Shown here in pieces: positions 7,908 to 10,000 of a stretch of DNA of 10,000 nt. This DNA is from Chrysomallon squamiferum (taxonomy: Eukaryota; Mollusca; Gastropoda; Neomphalida; Peltospiridae): assembly GCA_012295275.1 (NCBI GenBank), contig CM022669.1:3351494-3361493 (forward strand), written 5' to 3'. Every line of letters begins with the position of its first letter. The stretch's first letter is position 1. The notes beneath the pieces were generated by a model, which saw nothing but the letters and a program-made list of their open reading frames with translations, had not been told where the DNA came from and searched no databases. The position numbers were made by a program, and so were the translations under genes.

Positions 7908-7984
7908 AATAATAATAATAATAATAATATTAAAAAAATAACAACAATAACAATAACAACAACAAAAATAATAATAACAATAAC

Positions 7985-8028
<44 letters not shown>

Positions 8029-8060
8029 TAATAATAATAATAATCATCATCATCATCATA
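7908..8060. repeat. Compound (AAT)n/(AAC)n/(ATC)n array
   Basis: AAT units alternate with AAC units to about 7990, continue as pure AAT to 8043 with one AAC interruption, and end in five ATC units. It begins about 125 bases downstream of the exon 2 donor in transcript order. Confidence 0.95.
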
Positions 8061-8092
8061 CCCATACCGACATGTATTCTATACATTAAAAT

Positions 8093-8148
8093 ATACACAC
8101 ACACACACATACATACATACATACATACTTACATACTTACATACTTAC
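8093..8148. repeat. (AC)n-(ATAC)n array containing three GTAAGT words on the minus strand
   Basis: An AC run to 8109 becomes ATAC units, with three ACTTAC variants at 8127-8132, 8135-8140 and 8143-8148. On the transcribed strand these read GTAAGT, a consensus 5' splice site, and lie 40 to 61 bases beyond the true exon 2 donor. Confidence 0.95.
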
Positions 8149-8187
8149 AAACATTTTTAGAAACATGTATAATAGTGTTCATCCTAC

Positions 8188-8377
8188 CTGACATAATCGC
8201 GTTTACAGTAAGTTTTTCCATCGCGCACGAAACACGTGCACGATTCGTCCAAATACTGGTTGCAGTCTGCACATTTGAGGCAGCCCGCGTGCCACTCCAA
8301 GTCTGGAGCCACACGAAGTATAAACTGGTCCTGAATCTGAGAACCGCAGCCCACACACACGGAGACCCGCCGTTTTT
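8188..8377 (-). CDS. isl1: Islet LIM-homeobox gene, coding exon 2 (LIM domain 1)
   Basis: The exon encodes about 62 whole codons (predicted residues 10-71) with a split codon at each end. It contains a complete LIM1 zinc domain with ligands C16, C19, H38, C41, C44, C47, C66 and D69, spaced CX2C-X18-HX2C-X2-CX2C-X18-CX2D. Stretches such as [31 protein letters not shown] and KRDYV are nearly identical to animal ISL1/ISL2, which separates it from Lhx1, Lhx3 or Apterous LIM domains. In the family this domain binds the LDB/Chip cofactor. The acceptor is TTTCAG at 8378-8383. The donor is GTAGGA starting at 8187, weaker than the consensus. No stop interrupts the frame. The exon joins exon 3 through an AG/A arginine codon. 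I am very confident of the family; ISL1 versus ISL2 is not meaningful for most invertebrates, which usually have one copy. Confidence 0.96.
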
Positions 8378-8430
8378 CTGAAAGTTTTTAAAAGTAATTG
8401 CATTAATATTCCAGTAAGATATACTTATTA

Positions 8431-8431
8431 T

Positions 8432-8498
<67 letters not shown>

Positions 8499-8514
8499 GT
8501 GCGCGTGTGTGTGT
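8431..8514. repeat. (TA)n(GT)n compound microsatellite
   Basis: An AT run to about 8448 is followed by GT units with a few GC interruptions to 8514. On the transcript it reads (CA)n then (UA)n, about 55 bases before the exon 2 acceptor. Confidence 0.97.
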
Positions 8515-8620
8515 TTTCTTACATATATATATATAAGAAGAATAAAAAAAGTCGGAAATCCCGAGAAAGATGAATTAGTTACATATTGTTGTGTACTGGA
8601 TATAAAATGAATGTGAAGCA

Positions 8621-8623
<3 letters not shown>

Positions 8624-8698
<75 letters not shown>
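8624..8698. repeat. (AG)37 microsatellite in intron 1
   Basis: An uninterrupted AG run that reads (CU)n in the Islet transcript. It is opposite in strand orientation to the (CT)38 run at the left end of the window. Confidence 0.97.
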
Positions 8699-8703
<5 letters not shown>

Positions 8704-8899
8704 TATTTAATTTAACATGTACATATATATCAAAAACAAATGTTACGTCTTAGTATATACATACATATATACATACACACACAGATATATACTTATATGA
8801 TAATATAATATTATTATTATTTATATTCCCTATACTACTTATATGACATAATGCAATATATAAAAAATGTATGTATATATATATATCTAAAAACATATA

Positions 8900-8970
8900 A
8901 CATGACTGTGATTATCTGTCGCAGCTGATAGCACCATCCCGGCGGTATTCTAGACAAACGTCAGTGAAGC
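8900..8970. promoter_or_regulatory. Small complex island in intron 1 with E-box/GATA motif
   Basis: A patch of about 70 bases between AT-rich runs contains TTATCT (a GATA site on the minus strand) at 8912-8917 and CAGCTGATAG at 8922-8931, where an E-box overlaps a second GATA core. It lies about 250 bases downstream of exon 1 in transcript order. Function is inferred only from motif spacing. Confidence 0.22.
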
Positions 8971-9190
8971 AAAGCAAATATTGTAAATAATAATTATATC
9001 GCACAAGCCAAATTAACAAACGTAATTATAATCAGATATCATAATAAATAATTGTCGTGCATTGACTGTCATGTAAAATAATATGACACCGGTGTAATAA
9101 CAAGGCTACGTATAATATGGAGTTATAATAATAAAACTATATTTATACATGTTTAACGGTAAAAGTGCTTTTCACGAGTTAGTTACTTAC

Positions 9191-9215
9191 TGGCCGGCTG
9201 TGGCTCCGCTGCCAT
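9191..9215 (-). CDS. isl1: Islet LIM-homeobox gene, coding exon 1 (start codon, N-terminus)
   Basis: This short first coding exon reads MAAEPQPA followed by one extra base. The start was chosen because ATG at 9215 has a purine at -3 and G at +4, and because the exon ends exactly at a consensus donor, GTAAGTAA, at 9190. Its leftover A joins the AA that opens exon 2 to make a lysine, giving a basic K-K-R-R stretch before the first LIM cysteine. Vertebrate ISL1 has the same layout: a tiny first coding exon followed by a basic stretch and LIM1. The exon is too short to identify alone; the call rests on phase compatibility, the splice site and the promoter-like sequence just upstream. An in-frame ATG further upstream was not found in the leader. 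Islet proteins are nuclear transcription factors that specify motor neurons and other neuronal and endocrine or cardiac cell types. Confidence 0.8.
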
Positions 9216-9340
9216 CTCTTCGGCTTTTGATGGCGAAATTTTGACAGATTTTCGTCACGGACGCACGTGCAAAAATGAGAATATTTTTCACGAACAAATA
9301 CACTCTAGTCTTCCTTTACCGACTACCACCCGGACATGAA
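9216..9340 (-). other. isl1: Probable Islet 5' leader (5' UTR)
   Basis: This is the stretch between the CCAAT-box region and the start codon. It holds no in-frame upstream ATG. It does contain a possible five-codon upstream reading frame (ATG at 9337 to TAG at 9323, peptide MSGW), which matters only if transcription starts upstream of 9337. The transcription start is not directly visible; a weak TATTTTT at 9370-9364 would place it near 9335-9340. Confidence 0.45.
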
Positions 9341-9530
9341 AACTCGTGAAGAAATGATAACAGAAAAATACCTCTATCAATTCCACATCATGAGAATGGC
9401 AACGCGATTGGCTGTCAGTCGAGAATAGCCGCACTCACGTGACTCGTGCTCGTCTTTGAAAGGGGCGGAGCTAACGCCGCTCGTGCAGCCAGAAGCTAAT
9501 CAATCTGTGCGCTGGAGTAAACCTCATTTG
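9341..9530 (-). promoter_or_regulatory. Probable Islet promoter region (GC box, E-box, CCAAT box)
   Basis: The block is clearly less AT-rich than its surroundings and free of microsatellites. Read on the minus strand, it carries in order a GC box (complement of GGGGCGG at 9462-9468), a palindromic E-box CACGTG at 9436-9441, a CCAAT box (complement of ATTGG at 9407-9411) and a weak TATA-like TATTTTT at 9364-9370. This order and the distance of about 190-250 bases to the Islet start codon fit a proximal promoter transcribed leftward. A TAATCA-type homeodomain core lies near 9497-9502. The motifs are visible, but their function is inferred from position. Confidence 0.55.
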
Positions 9531-9619
9531 TCGTTTCGTGTGTCAAGTTGAAGACGTCAATCTAAAAGGTCGCCCATTGACCGTGGACAAGCCGACAAGA
9601 AGCGAAACAGGAGATGTTG

Positions 9620-10000
9620 AGTACATTATAAATTACTACGAGTTTTCCCTGGCATAACAGGAGGCTGGCATGGCGAGTAACCTGGTTTGGCTAAACTAAC
9701 GGGACGATGTACAATTAGTATTAACGGTACTAATATACTTTCCTAGCAAACGTCTCTTCTCCACAGTTTTTGAAATAATGGGAGGGTATAACATTAATAA
9801 TATGTAGTCTTGGTATAAAACTGTTTTCCATGTTTAGCAAAATAAAAAAGATTAAAATGTAATGGTGCTCATATACAGTCTAAGTATAAATCTGTTCTGT
9901 ATACTTTAATAAAAAAAAAAAAGAATGTACAGTTAGTAAAAATACGGTTCTCACATATAATCAAATTATATATCAGTTCTGCACTGTTTTATTAAAAATA
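9620..10000. other. AT-rich upstream sequence, nothing recognised
   Basis: The 380 bases upstream of the promoter block hold no convincing open frame, repeat array or motif cluster apart from a short A run at 9911-9922. Confidence 0.6.

Larger units (their letters stand above)
1924..8187 (-). other. Islet intron 2 (6264 nt), microsatellite-rich
   Basis: This long intron lies between the LIM1 and LIM2 exons, with a GTAGGA donor at 8187 and a CAG acceptor at 1924 preceded by a T-rich tract. More than a dozen microsatellites fill it, mostly AAT/ATT arrays. Complex islands interrupt them around 3060-3470, 4000-4260, 6320-6720 and 7020-7560. No open reading frame inside it resembles a protein other than translated simple repeats. 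Confidence 0.85.
8378..9190 (-). other. Islet intron 1 (813 nt)
   Basis: The intron is bounded by a GTAAGT donor at 9190 and a TTTCAG acceptor at 8378 and separates the eight-residue N-terminus from LIM1. In transcript orientation it contains a (CU)37 tract, then a (CA)n tract with an adjoining AU run, ending roughly 50 nt before the acceptor. The part from 8700 to 8900 is AT-rich with short ATAC and AC runs. A small complex island sits at 8900-8970. Confidence 0.85.

Noticed and set aside
8093-8148. ATAC/ACTTAC tandem units as a CRISPR-like or satellite array
   Set aside because: The units are plain four-base repeats without spacers in an animal intron.
1587-9215. Processed pseudogene as the explanation for the frameshift
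   Set aside because: The gene retains introns with correct GT-AG sites and phases and a promoter-like upstream region, so it is not a retrocopy. A non-processed damaged copy remains possible.

Overview
The window comes from an animal nuclear genome. It is AT-rich and crowded with di-, tri- and tetranucleotide microsatellites, and its one recognisable gene is a LIM-homeobox gene of the Islet family (ISL1/ISL2, Drosophila tailup) on the minus strand. The density of (AAT)n, (CT)n, (GT)n(TA)n and (ATAC)n arrays, the long repeat-filled intron and the invertebrate-style Islet N-terminus suggest a spiralian, most likely a mollusc and possibly a cephalopod. That placement is inference, because no marker of species was found.

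Reading the minus strand from right to left: 9620-10000 is AT-rich upstream sequence with nothing recognised. Bases 9340-9530 are a GC-richer promoter-like block with a GC box, an E-box and a CCAAT box. Bases 9216-9340 are the probable 5' leader. Coding exon 1 (9191-9215) gives only the first eight residues plus one base. Intron 1 (8378-9190, 813 nt) is full of repeats. Coding exon 2 (8188-8377) encodes the first LIM domain. Intron 2 (1924-8187, 6264 nt) is mostly microsatellite sequence with a few complex islands. Coding exon 3 (1587-1923) encodes the second LIM domain and a polyasparagine linker. Bases 1-1586 begin intron 3. The homeodomain exon and the rest of the gene must lie beyond base 1. 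The three exons join in compatible phases (1, then 2, then 1) through GT-AG sites, and all eight zinc ligands of each LIM domain are visible.

The main anomaly is in exon 3. The sequence as given lacks one base near 1790-1796 relative to the Islet reading frame, which produces a stop codon inside LIM2. A homopolymer error in the assembly is the likeliest cause, but an allele or a decayed gene cannot be excluded.

Other points of interest are a triple array of consensus-like 5' splice sites just downstream of the weak exon 2 donor, long CU and CA tracts in the short intron 1, a 66-bp perfect palindrome in intron 2, a possible poly(A)-tailed insertion with flanking direct repeats, and several complex non-coding islands that may be Islet enhancers. 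No RNA gene, CRISPR array, recognisable transposase or reverse transcriptase, or second protein gene was found. I see no support for a novel multi-gene system here.
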